From the NCBI GenBank assembly GCA_020859965.1, contig JAJBVF010000192.1, positions 1 to 10,669 on the forward strand: a stretch of 10,669 nt of DNA, written 5' to 3'. The position numbers were made by a program, and so were the translations under genes. Within the stretch, counting starts at the first letter, position 1. Every line of letters starts with the position of its first letter. Shown here one piece after another: positions 1 to 5,507 of this stretch. Under the pieces are notes generated by a model. It worked only from the letters and a program-made list of their open reading frames with translations, did not search any database and had not been told where the DNA came from. Source of the DNA: Clostridiales bacterium (GTDB lineage: Bacteria; Bacillota; Clostridia; Lachnospirales; Lachnospiraceae).

Positions 1-1013
1 GGTCTGTATCCGTCAGCGTGATTTTTCCCCGGAGTGCTTGTCATCCTGCGCCCGCATTTGCCACAGTAGGCAATGCCAGAGAAAATATGAACGTTACGGG
101 AACGGATTTCCCTTCCAGGGGAGTTGAAGTTTCTGGAATTATTAGAGCGAATACTGGCCATCGTCTCATGTTCCTCCAAAGTAAAAATTGCCGGGTGATG
201 ATCGGCAACCATAACCCATTCATCCTCCGGATTTATAGTCCGATTTTCCATGCCCTTGTACCGGTTATATCTGTAGATTCCTGCATAAAATGGACTGGAT
301 GCGATTATCCATACTGCAGTAGGTGTCCAATTTACACCGGCACGAGTCTTGAAGCCCGAGTCATTTAAAAGCCGGGCGGTATGAGTAAGTGATTTATTGG
401 AGATATAATCATCTTTCAATATGCGGCAGACTTTGGCTTCATCCTCCCGATTGGAGAATGTGCAAGTCTCCGGGTTATAGTCATATCCAAAAGGGATTCT
501 TCCGCCGTTCCACTGCCCATTATTTGCCCTGGCTATCATGGTGGCGGTCACACGCTCCGAAGTCATGTTCCGTTCCAACTCCGCAAAAACAAGTATGATT
601 TTGAGCATGGCTTCACCGATTGCCGTGCTCGTGTCAAACTGCTCATTTTTGCTGACGAAGGTAACACGCAGAGCCTGCAATTCTTCATACATTTCCGCAA
701 AGTCAAGGAGGTTCCTTGAAATCCTGTCTATTTTCCAAACCAGAACATGGGTGAACTCCCCATTGCGGATCCGCTGCATCATTTCCTGAAATGCCGGCCG
801 GTCTGTATTTTTGCCAGAATATCCGGCATCTTCAAAAATCTCATAGTTCTCCGTGCCGAGAATGAGGGTGCAGTACGCTATAAGGTCCTTCCGTTGCATA
901 GGCAGGGAGTCCTTGTCAATCTGGTATGTCGTTGACACCCGGATGTAGATTGCGACCTTAATGATGCGGGTGGACGCATTCTGGATTTTGTAATGCGGCT
1001 TTTTCCGAGCCAT
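1..1013 (-). CDS. Large serine recombinase (phage integrase), partial at left window edge
   Basis: Site-specific DNA integrase of the large serine recombinase family, which joins phage attP and host attB through a 5'-phosphoserine link. The frame is open from ATG at 1013 to the window edge, giving 337 residues. The resolvase-type catalytic domain contains YIRVS (catalytic Ser27, Arg25), AGYSGKNTDRPAF (residues 63-75), KIDRISR (94-100) and an ERNMTSER-like helix (147-154). The recombinase domain starts near GRIPFGYD (171-178). The first half of a zinc ribbon, CGKC, is at 317-320, so the C-terminal coiled coil and the rest of the DNA-binding part lie outside the window. An AAAGGGGA ribosome binding site precedes the ATG. 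It is transcribed away from the rest of the element, as usual for a terminal integrase next to the immunity genes. Family assignment is very safe; whether the missing C-terminus is intact is unknown. Confidence 0.96.
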   Translation of the reverse strand, partial: MARKKPHYKIQNASTRIIKVAIYIRVSTTYQIDKDSLPMQRKDLIAYCTLILGTENYEIFEDAGYSGKNTDRPAFQEMMQRIRNGEFTHVLVWKIDRISRNLLDFAEMYEELQALRVTFVSKNEQFDTSTAIGEAMLKIILVFAELERNMTSERVTATMIARANNGQWNGGRIPFGYDYNPETCTFSNREDEAKVCRILKDDYISNKSLTHTARLLNDSGFKTRAGVNWTPTAVWIIASSPFYAGIYRYNRYKGMENRTINPEDEWVMVADHHPAIFTLEEHETMASIRSNNSRNFNSPGREIRSRNVHIFSGIAYCGKCGRRMTSTPGKNHADGYR

Positions 1014-1033
1014 AGTAAATTTCCCCTTTCACG

Positions 1034-1058
1034 CAAAAACAGCCCCTTCACGGGGCTG
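1034..1058 (-). terminator. Intrinsic terminator upstream of the integrase
   Basis: Read on the minus strand: CAGCCCC, loop GTGAA, GGGGCTG, then TTTTTG. A 7-bp GC-rich stem with a T-run sits between the stop of the small upstream gene (1069) and the integrase ATG (1013). It could stop or attenuate transcription from the repressor operon before the integrase, so integrase expression would need read-through or its own promoter. Confidence 0.75.
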
Positions 1059-1068
1059 CCCCTGCACA

Positions 1069-1233
1069 TTAAATGATTTTATCCACGTATTTGTTGAGTG
1101 CCGACCACACGATCTGCCGGTCCTCCTCCGTAGCGAGCTGATAGCAGGCAAGAAGCCGTTGGAGTTCGAGGACAAATTCATCACGCTTCGGCACGGCTGG
1201 CTTTTGCGGCTGGATGGAGATACGTTCTGACAT
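1069..1233 (-). CDS. Small hypothetical protein between repressor and integrase (54 aa)
   Basis: Unrecognised 54-residue protein beginning MSERISIQPQ. A longer in-frame start at 1251 exists, but the codons between are themselves the ribosome binding site (AAAGGAGG), six bases before the ATG at 1233; this decides the start. The protein has a proline-rich basic N-terminus followed by a probable amphipathic helical segment (DEFVLELQRLLACYQLATEEDRQIVW). No membrane segment or catalytic motif is visible. It lies on the same strand as the repressor-like gene and the integrase and is probably co-transcribed with the former. Similar tiny genes next to phage repressors often modulate the switch, but nothing in this sequence shows that here. 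Confidence 0.7.
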   Translation of the reverse strand: MSERISIQPQKPAVPKRDEFVLELQRLLACYQLATEEDRQIVWSALNKYVDKII

Positions 1234-1294
1234 GGGGATGCCTCCTTTCATTTGTCTCTGGTGGATCTGCGCCAGGCAAGGTATTCAGAAGAAA

Positions 1295-1645
1295 TTATGC
1301 TTTCTTGCCATCGGCATATTTTTCCGGGATGACCATGTGCGTCCTCAGGAAGTCTTTGCACATTTGCTGCCGGTCTTCCGGTATGTGGGTGATAATATCC
1401 ACCCATTCATCGTCAATTTCATTTCCCTGAGTTTGATCAGCGTATGGAGCCTGCCCCTTGCCGTAGGCCAGTTCATCCACGGAGACTCCGAGATGCTCTG
1501 CCATTTCCATTACAAGGTCCAGACGGGGGTATTTCCCCAGCTTCCATGTGCCTGTGTTGCCCGTAGCACGCCCTATTTCGGTAAGAACGGTGGTGATATT
1601 GGTACCTTTTCGAGTGCAGGCGGCTTTCACGTTGTCGTAGAACAT
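1295..1645 (-). CDS. XRE-family phage repressor-like regulator (116 aa)
   Basis: Probable lysogeny repressor. Residues 3-60 form a Cro/CI-type helix-turn-helix domain (VKAACTRKGTNITTVLTEIG, then TWKLGKYPRLDLVMEMAEHL and GVSVDELAYG), followed by a short acidic helical tail that ends KYADGKKA. There is no LexA-like S24 peptidase domain, so RecA-triggered self-cleavage is unlikely. The start is set at 1645 rather than 1699 because GGAGGG lies seven to eight bases before this ATG and the upstream codons show no domain. The gene diverges from a Cro-like gene at 1825, with overlapping promoters between them, which is the standard arrangement of a temperate phage switch. HTH assignment is firm; the repressor role comes from position. 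Confidence 0.9.
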   Translation of the reverse strand: MFYDNVKAACTRKGTNITTVLTEIGRATGNTGTWKLGKYPRLDLVMEMAEHLGVSVDELAYGKGQAPYADQTQGNEIDDEWVDIITHIPEDRQQMCKDFLRTHMVIPEKYADGKKA

Positions 1646-1824
1646 AATAATCCCTCCAAAAAACTCAATAAAACGAGTATTTTGTGTTGACAAATTCATT
1701 TAATGAGTTAAGATAACAAATGTAAGATGATTTTTGAGTTTAATTTGAGGATGGAAAAGAAGCTCAAATACCACTTCATTTTAAAACAAATACCACTGAA
1801 AGTAAAGAAGGGAGTGAAAAACTA
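1646..1824. promoter_or_regulatory. Divergent lysis-lysogeny switch region
   Basis: AT-rich intergenic region between the repressor-like and Cro-like genes. Rightward promoter candidate: TTGACA (1687-1692), 16 bp, TAAGAT (1709-1714). Leftward candidate on the minus strand: TTGTCA (1693-1688), 17 bp, TATTGA (1670-1665). The two -35 boxes overlap almost completely. Operator candidates are the perfect palindrome TCATTTAATGA (1696-1706), inside the rightward spacer, and ACTC-N8-GAGT (1663-1678), over the leftward -10. A GAAGGGAGTG ribosome binding site precedes the gene at 1825. Promoters are read by eye and unproven. Confidence 0.6.
1765..1797. repeat. Pair of 11-bp direct repeats, 22 bp apart
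   Basis: CAAATACCACT occurs exactly at 1765-1775 and again at 1787-1797. The start-to-start distance of 22 bp is two helical turns, so both copies face the same side of DNA. They lie between the rightward promoter candidate and the Cro-like start codon, suggesting a regulator site in the leader or a second promoter's operator. Confidence 0.7.
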
Positions 1825-2025
1825 ATGACCGGAAAATTGTCTCCATGGTGCAAAAAGGCCAAGATCGAGATGATTAGGGGAGATATCACCCCGACCATGT
1901 TGGCCAAAGAACTGGGGTACAGCAGGGAGCATGTGTCATCTGTCCTGAATGGGAGAGTCGTCAGCCCTCCGGCAATAAAGAAAATCAGTGATTATTTGCA
2001 CATATCTGATTCGTATGAGGAATGA
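1825..2025 (+). CDS. Cro-like XRE-family regulator (66 aa)
   Basis: Small DNA-binding protein made almost only of a helix-turn-helix. Residues 21-44 read as helix, turn and recognition helix (TPTMLAKELGYSREHVSSVL followed by NGR), and a terminal helix follows (AIKKISDYLHI). Its size, sequence pattern and position as the first rightward gene opposite the repressor-like gene match a Cro or antirepressor-type regulator that opens the early region. A GAAGGGAGTG ribosome binding site lies about 7 bases before the ATG. It probably binds the operators in 1646-1824. The gene looks intact, unlike several genes that follow it. Confidence 0.88.
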   Translation: MTGKLSPWCKKAKIEMIRGDITPTMLAKELGYSREHVSSVLNGRVVSPPAIKKISDYLHISDSYEE

Positions 2026-2066
2026 ATCATTGACATTATTATACGCTGACAGGAGATGAAGAAACA

Positions 2067-2270
2067 ATGGCAGGTGATTGCAAGAAATGCAGGGACAACA
2101 TCTATTTTGCCTGTAGGGAAAAGGCAGCAAAATACAACGAGAAGCTGAGCAGCCGGGAAAGTGCAGCAGAGCTATTAGGGATTTCAACATCCACCCTCGC
2201 GAACCATGAACTGGGTGTGCATTGTATTTTGAAAGCTGTGAAGGGGATAGCTGGCACAGCAGGAACCTGA
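2067..2270 (+). CDS. Truncated XRE-type phage regulator with an unrelated tail (67 aa)
   Basis: The N-terminus (MAGDCKKCRDNIYFACREKA, then AAKYNEKLSSRESAAELLGI and STSTLANHELG) matches a common Firmicutes phage regulator: a CKKC motif followed by a helix-turn-helix (about residues 27-50). In that family the HTH is followed by a longer cysteine-containing C-terminal region (from memory). Here the sequence changes after residue 50 to a short tail with no family character and stops. In the same place a different frame becomes protein-like (2213-2311). I read this as a deletion junction near 2215. An AGGAGATGAAG ribosome binding site precedes the ATG, so a truncated protein that keeps the DNA-binding helix may still be made. 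Confidence 0.7.
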   Translation: MAGDCKKCRDNIYFACREKAAKYNEKLSSRESAAELLGISTSTLANHELGVHCILKAVKGIAGTAGT

Positions 2271-2311
2271 GATTTCTTTTCCAGAACGGGAACCACAAAT
2301 TTTACCAGTAG
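2213..2311 (+). pseudogene. Possible C-terminal fragment of a lost phage gene
   Basis: In a frame different from the preceding regulator, codons 2213-2308 read GCALYFESCEGDSWHS then RNLRFLFQNGNHKFYQ, ending at TAG 2309. The residue mix (aromatic and Cys-rich, ending in a plausible C-terminus just before a new ribosome binding site) looks like the tail of a real protein. There is an in-frame stop just upstream at 2207 and no start codon. It is best explained as the 3' end of a gene whose 5' part was deleted at the junction near 2215. The family is not recognised. Confidence 0.4.
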
Positions 2312-2326
2312 GAGGTATCGGAGGGG

Positions 2327-2536
2327 ATGTTAGAACGATGGATTGTACGGCACTGGATAGCGTTATGTGTGGGATGTGTTCTTATGGGGGTTGCATTGAG
2401 GCTGGCGTATATGGAGCGCGGCTACATAGCATTTGGGAGCGAATGGGCAATCGTGCCGATTGTGTTTCTGGCAGAGAAGCAAATCCGAGTCAGACGCAGG
2501 AGGGCCAGAAGGAAATGCCGGAATACAGGGAGATAA
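2327..2536 (+). CDS. Small phage membrane protein (69 aa)
   Basis: Unnamed small membrane protein. A hydrophobic segment spans about residues 9-29 (HWIALCVGCVLMGVALRLAY) and a second, shorter one about 39-49 (EWAIVPIVFLA), followed by a strongly basic tail rich in arginine (RVRRRRARRK), consistent with a cytoplasmic C-terminus. An AGGAGG site about 11 bases upstream supports the ATG at 2327. The last 22 bases overlap the next gene in another frame, suggesting translational coupling. Such proteins occur in early regions of clostridial phages; function unknown. Confidence 0.65.
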   Translation: MLERWIVRHWIALCVGCVLMGVALRLAYMERGYIAFGSEWAIVPIVFLAEKQIRVRRRRARRKCRNTGR

Positions 2537-2766
2537 AAGACGAACTCGAAAACAAAGGGTATGTGATTTCAGACAGCGAGTTTGACTGTATTGTGGAGTA
2601 CGCCAGAAGGAAGGCGGAAACATCAGGGAAAGATGAAGGCTATCTTCCGCTATTGATACCAGATGTCGTGAAGGAATATTTCTTCCGGACAGCCTGCAAT
2701 ATGGCAACGGTATTGATGGAGGACGATACAAATAAAAAAATCAAGGAGGCACAACACAATGAATGA
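2515..2766 (+). CDS. Hypothetical phage early protein (83 aa)
   Basis: Soluble, charged, probably helical 83-residue protein (starts MPEYREIKDELENKGYVISD). The ATG at 2515 is chosen because an AGGAGG site ends 11 bases before it; the longer frame from 2338 is out of phase with the membrane protein gene and is a shadow. The end overlaps the next gene by 8 bases. No catalytic motif is visible. It lies between a membrane protein and a recombination-type gene in the early region. Confidence 0.65.
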   Translation: MPEYREIKDELENKGYVISDSEFDCIVEYARRKAETSGKDEGYLPLLIPDVVKEYFFRTACNMATVLMEDDTNKKIKEAQHNE

Positions 2767-3166
2767 ATTGCAGAGTTTTGAGAATCAGGCACCGGCACAG
2801 AGGACAACGCAGACGGAAATGATGATCAGCAGGCAGACGCAGGAGGTTCAGGCCGCAATGGTCATTGCAAAGCGTTTTCCGAGAGATCAGGTGACAGCCT
2901 ATAACAAGGTGATGAATGGGGATGTGGAGCTTATTACGATGGTAAATGCGCTCACAGACACGGATACGGAGAATGGGAGACGAAGTTCAAAGAGGATTAC
3001 GGAATTGAGGAACCGAGGGACGACCCAAGCGTTACCTGGGAGATCTACAATTCCTATTACGAAGCATACAGGAAGGGTGAAGCCGCATGAGATATGTCAG
3101 ACAGCATGGCACGAGAGCGCCGTGCTTATTTTGATTGTGCCTTATGGCAAATTATCAAAAAAATAA
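2759..3166 (+). CDS. N-terminal remnant of a phage recombination-type protein, frame continuing into foreign sequence
   Basis: Residues 1 to about 53 (MNELQSFENQAPAQRTTQTE, then SRQTQEVQAAMVIAKRFPRD and QVTAYNKVMN) match the start of a widespread Firmicutes phage protein that carries the AAMVIAKRFPRD block and that in full length runs several hundred residues (from memory, an ERF-like or single-strand annealing-associated protein). After that point the frame loses all family character, while another frame becomes protein-like (2905-3090). The rest of the 135-residue frame is therefore probably meaningless read-through past a deletion junction near 2910. An AAGGAGG site lies 9-10 bases before the ATG. 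The truncated product should be non-functional in recombination. Confidence 0.65.
   Translation: MNELQSFENQAPAQRTTQTEMMISRQTQEVQAAMVIAKRFPRDQVTAYNKVMNGDVELITMVNALTDTDTENGRRSSKRITELRNRGTTQALPGRSTIPITKHTGRVKPHEICQTAWHESAVLILIVPYGKLSKK
2905..3090 (+). pseudogene. C-terminal fragment of a small phage gene, other side of the junction near 2910
   Basis: From 2908 to the TGA at 3088-3090 a second frame reads GDEWGCGAYYDGKCAHRHGY, then GEWETKFKEDYGIEEPRDDP and SVTWEIYNSYYEAYRKGEAA. It is highly protein-like (Trp, Tyr and acidic residues, two cysteines) and has no start codon; a stop at 2902 closes it upstream. It looks like the 3' part of an early-region gene lying just before the late operon. Bases 2908-2919 (GGTGATGAATGG) read sensibly in both the upstream and this frame, so the junction may sit in a short stretch of shared sequence. 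Family not recognised. Confidence 0.5.
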
Positions 3167-3183
3167 ATTGTGCTTTATGGTAA
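3134..3183. repeat. Two 17-bp direct repeats upstream of the late-gene region
   Basis: ATTGTGCCTTATGGCAA (3134-3150) and ATTGTGCTTTATGGTAA (3167-3183) match at 15 of 17 positions, both differences being C/T. The start-to-start distance is 33 bp, about three helical turns. They lie just upstream of the terminase-like and capsid remnants, where a late-operon activator would bind. They may be binding sites for such a regulator. Confidence 0.65.
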
Positions 3184-3218
3184 CTCATTAAAATTTCATG
3201 CGAAAGGAAGTGAAAGAA

Positions 3219-3407
3219 GTGCCGGGAAAGATTGCAAAGTCTTATGCCATCAGTGACGCAACGGTGATACGGAAGTGGATGCCGAGGACGAAGACCACGA
3301 TTTCCTGTACCAGAATGACGGTTGGATTAAACAGCTCAAAGCTGGTTCCAATGTTGTGGATAATTCCGCAGCGTCCGTTACACTGGACACGTTCTACGCT
3401 GGCCTGA
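3219..3407 (+). CDS. HTH N-terminus, possibly small terminase, running out of frame into capsid sequence
   Basis: The GTG at 3219 has a good AAGGAAG site 8 bases upstream, while the ATG at 3198 has none. The first residues (MPGKIAKSYAISDATVIRKW) form a compact helix-turn-helix like the DNA-binding start of small terminase subunits or related phage HTH proteins. After about residue 20 the frame is the out-of-phase shadow of the capsid remnant (3275-3778) and carries no information. I infer a deletion near 3265 that joined this gene to the capsid gene, removing large terminase, portal and the capsid N-terminus. The terminase identity is suggested by position only. Confidence 0.45.
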   Translation: MPGKIAKSYAISDATVIRKWMPRTKTTISCTRMTVGLNSSKLVPMLWIIPQRPLHWTRSTLA

Positions 3408-3778
3408 AAGCCATCCCGAATAAATACAATAACGGTACGCTCCGTTGGCTCATGTCTCCGCACAGAAAGCAGGACTGGGAGCGTTATATTCTCGGTCAGG
3501 CTGTTACCGCAGGCGGAATCATCACCGATAAGCGTGTAGAGAATCCTGCGGCTGTTCCAGTGGTAGAAGTGCCGATGATGCCGGATGACTGCATCATCCT
3601 GACCAACCCGAAGAACCTGATCACCGTAAACACTTACGGCATCGTGATTCGGAAGACTACCGAGGGCAAGGAAGCGATCATGCAGGATAAGAGATTTTAC
3701 GTTGTCCACTTCGACTTCGATTCCATTATCGAGGAACTGGATGCGGCTGTTATCCTGACGAACCTTGCAGATATCTAA
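3275..3778 (+). pseudogene. Major capsid protein, C-terminal remnant
   Basis: The 167 codons to TAA 3776-3778 read like the C-terminal half of a phage HK97-fold major capsid protein: LKAGSNVVDNSAASVTLDTF, the MSPHRKQDWERYI segment, NPAAVPVVEVPMMPDDCI, then a strand-rich end with VVHFDFDSIIEELDAAVILT. Full capsid proteins of this type usually exceed 300 residues (from memory), so the N-arm and most of the E-loop and spine region are missing. The protein-like frame extends back to about 3257, where a TGA closes it. The nearest start is GTG 3275, with no convincing ribosome binding site, so translation is doubtful. It is followed 11 bases later by the HeH/LEM gene, as in PBSX-like head operons. 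Confidence 0.75.
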
Positions 3779-3789
3779 GGAGGTGCGCT

Positions 3790-4185
3790 ATGTATCATCT
3801 TAAACTGATTAAAGGGATGTCCTATACCGTTGGGAACCTGAGTGCTTCCAAGAGAAAACCCGATCTGTATGTGGAGGATAAGGAACAGGCGGATAAGCTT
3901 GTGAAAACAGGCTTTTTCACTGTTGTCGGAGAGACCGCAGAACAGAACGCGAGTCTGGAAGAGAATGAGGGCGAGCTTGAAGCTGATACGTCCGAGGAAA
4001 GCGAGAGTGGTGAAACTCCGCTCATTGCCGAACTGCAGGGCAAGAATAAGGCAGATCTGGTCGCTTATGCAGGACAGAATGGTATTGACATCACCGGATG
4101 CAAGACCAAGGACGATATTCTGCAGAGAATCATCGAGGCCATTGCCAGAGCAGATGCGGCGAGAGAGGCGCTTCGGTCAGAGTAA
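3790..4185 (+). CDS. Phage head-region protein with C-terminal HeH/LEM-like domain (131 aa)
   Basis: Small head-tail region protein. The N-terminal 48 residues (MYHLKLIKGMSYTVGNLSAS to GFFTVVGE) form a compact module, then comes an acidic linker (about 52-76, many Glu and Ser). Residues 78-117 (IAELQGKNKADLVAYAGQNG to DDILQRIIEAI) have the helix-extended loop-helix pattern of HeH/LEM or SAP-like domains, which bind DNA or proteins. AAGGAGG directly after the capsid stop codon gives the start. Genes of this plan typically follow the capsid gene in Firmicutes phages. It appears complete, one of few intact structural-region genes here. Confidence 0.75.
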   Translation: MYHLKLIKGMSYTVGNLSASKRKPDLYVEDKEQADKLVKTGFFTVVGETAEQNASLEENEGELEADTSEESESGETPLIAELQGKNKADLVAYAGQNGIDITGCKTKDDILQRIIEAIARADAAREALRSE

Positions 4186-4197
4186 GGGGGCGATCAT

Positions 4198-4884
4198 ATG
4201 GCTGTATCAAGGCCGTGGGTTACACCCGCAGAAGTGATAGCGTATACGACCCATGAGGATGTGGCGAAAAGGTCAGTTGAAAAGCTGGCCTTTGATATTG
4301 CCAGGGCAGAGTTGAAAGTGATTGCCATCACGAACAATCGGTTTGATGATGAATCACTGGAAGCGATACCGGAGCCGGTAAAGATGGCCGTTATACTGCT
4401 TGCGGAAGCATATGCGAAGAACACCATTGAGGCAGCAAAGACGCAGTATAAGAGCGAGACCAATGACGATTACTCTTCCATTGCGGCGATTGAGGCCGGT
4501 CAGACATTCTTCAGCGTGGATGACGAAGGCGCAGTCATTCTGGAATATGACATCAACAGCCGTGTCACCTTTGATGAAGATACTCCGGAGGATATTCGGA
4601 AGAACAGGCCGCTCCGTGTCTATGACACCTTTGCGAATGACCTGTTGATCAACTTCCGTCCTGGAAAGTATGACAATGACGATGACGGCTGGGCTGTAGT
4701 AGAAGGGCTTGGACGCTCCATGCTGCAGAACTACGAGGATGACGGAGCAATCACTGGCGTTGACCTTGATGCGGATTTCCTTGTTGATACAGGGAAATCG
4801 TCTGGAGACAGCATGTATGTCACCGTTGGCCTGCAGGCTGTGGACAGCGCAGACAAGTTCTATTTCGATGTGATTGCACGGTAA
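4198..4884 (+). CDS. In-frame fusion: YqbG-like head-tail adaptor N-terminus to tail sheath C-terminus
   Basis: Residues 1-93 (MAVSRPWVTPAEVIAYTTHE to KTQYKSETNDDYS) match the YqbG/DUF3199 head-tail connector family nearly to its usual end. Residues from about 98 to 228 match the C-terminal third of a contractile tail sheath of the XkdK type: GQTFFSVDDEGAVILEYDIN, RKNRPLRVYDTFANDLL, the ..DNDDDGW.. segment and the closing GLQAVDSADKFYFDVI. These are normally separate genes with several others between. The junction is at about 4477-4495 and keeps the frame open. A GGGGG-type site precedes ATG 4198. The sheath half lacks the domains that assemble around the tube, so a working sheath is not expected. 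Each half is recognised with good confidence from family memory. Confidence 0.75.
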   Translation: MAVSRPWVTPAEVIAYTTHEDVAKRSVEKLAFDIARAELKVIAITNNRFDDESLEAIPEPVKMAVILLAEAYAKNTIEAAKTQYKSETNDDYSSIAAIEAGQTFFSVDDEGAVILEYDINSRVTFDEDTPEDIRKNRPLRVYDTFANDLLINFRPGKYDNDDDGWAVVEGLGRSMLQNYEDDGAITGVDLDADFLVDTGKSSGDSMYVTVGLQAVDSADKFYFDVIAR

Positions 4885-4901
4885 GAGGGGAGGCGTAAAA
4901 G

Positions 4902-5507
4902 ATGGCAAGCAGCACCAAAGTAAACCGTAGCCCGCTCTCCGCAAGAGAGGGTAAAGTCTATATTGATGGCGTCCTTGTGGCGGATTCCTGCAAATTCAAG
5001 GTTGTGTTCAAACCGGATGTGTGGTCCGGCAAACAGCTTTCCGAGCAGGGGACCAACCGCCGTTGGATTGGGTACGATATTGAAGTCACGATCGAAGAAT
5101 GGAAGACTACTCGGAGATACCGTGGCATGATCGACACCTACATCAAGAACGGCACCACACCTGAGATGACCATTCAGGGCATCGGCAATGACCTGATGGA
5201 TTGTATGAAGACAATGCTGAGGCTGTCGGTAGACATAGCTGAGAAACATTATAAGAAAACGACGCTTGGAGATTTCGACAGGGAGAATAAAACCTTGCAG
5301 AAATATATCCGGGTTGCGTTCCGATTGGAAATCCTGAAAGGGCTGTCCTCTTACAAAGAGTGGACACGCCGTTCGATGGAGATCGGAAAAATGATTGGCG
5401 GCTATATAAATACTGTGAATGCGCAGGAATCGGCGGAAGGGAATACGGCAAACCAGAAGCCGAAGGCATCCGGAAATCGGAACAGCCAGTATTACAGAAA
5501 ACGGTAA
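4902..5507 (+). CDS. In-frame fusion: tail tube protein N-terminus to DGR accessory protein (Avd-like) C-terminus
   Basis: Residues 1 to about 97 are the start of an XkdM-like contractile tail tube protein (NRSPLSAREGKVYIDGVLVA, the GTNRRWIGYDIEVTIEEWKT block, GTTPEMTIQGIGND). It stops where the family's last beta strands should follow. Residues about 98-172 look like a DGR accessory variability determinant, the four-helix bundle that partners the reverse transcriptase: LSVDIAEKHYKKTTLGDFDR, KTLQKYIRVAFRLEILKGLS, then the hallmark EIGKMIGGYI (160-169). A basic tail follows. The first Avd helix seems to be missing or replaced. GAGGGGAGG precedes ATG 4902. The position just before the template repeat is exactly where Avd belongs. 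Junction near 5190-5205. Confidence 0.75.
   Translation: MASSTKVNRSPLSAREGKVYIDGVLVADSCKFKVVFKPDVWSGKQLSEQGTNRRWIGYDIEVTIEEWKTTRRYRGMIDTYIKNGTTPEMTIQGIGNDLMDCMKTMLRLSVDIAEKHYKKTTLGDFDRENKTLQKYIRVAFRLEILKGLSSYKEWTRRSMEIGKMIGGYINTVNAQESAEGNTANQKPKASGNRNSQYYRKR

Noticed and set aside
1214..1690. 158-codon plus-strand frame
   Set aside because: Exact shadow of the repressor-like gene on the minus strand.
3094..3183. 29-codon frame MSDSMARERR... ending in the 17-bp repeats
   Set aside because: No ribosome binding site and the end consists of repeat sequence; not supported as a gene.
4354..4944. 196-codon minus-strand frame
   Set aside because: Lies opposite the adaptor-sheath fusion, whose plus-strand protein is recognisable; it is a shadow.
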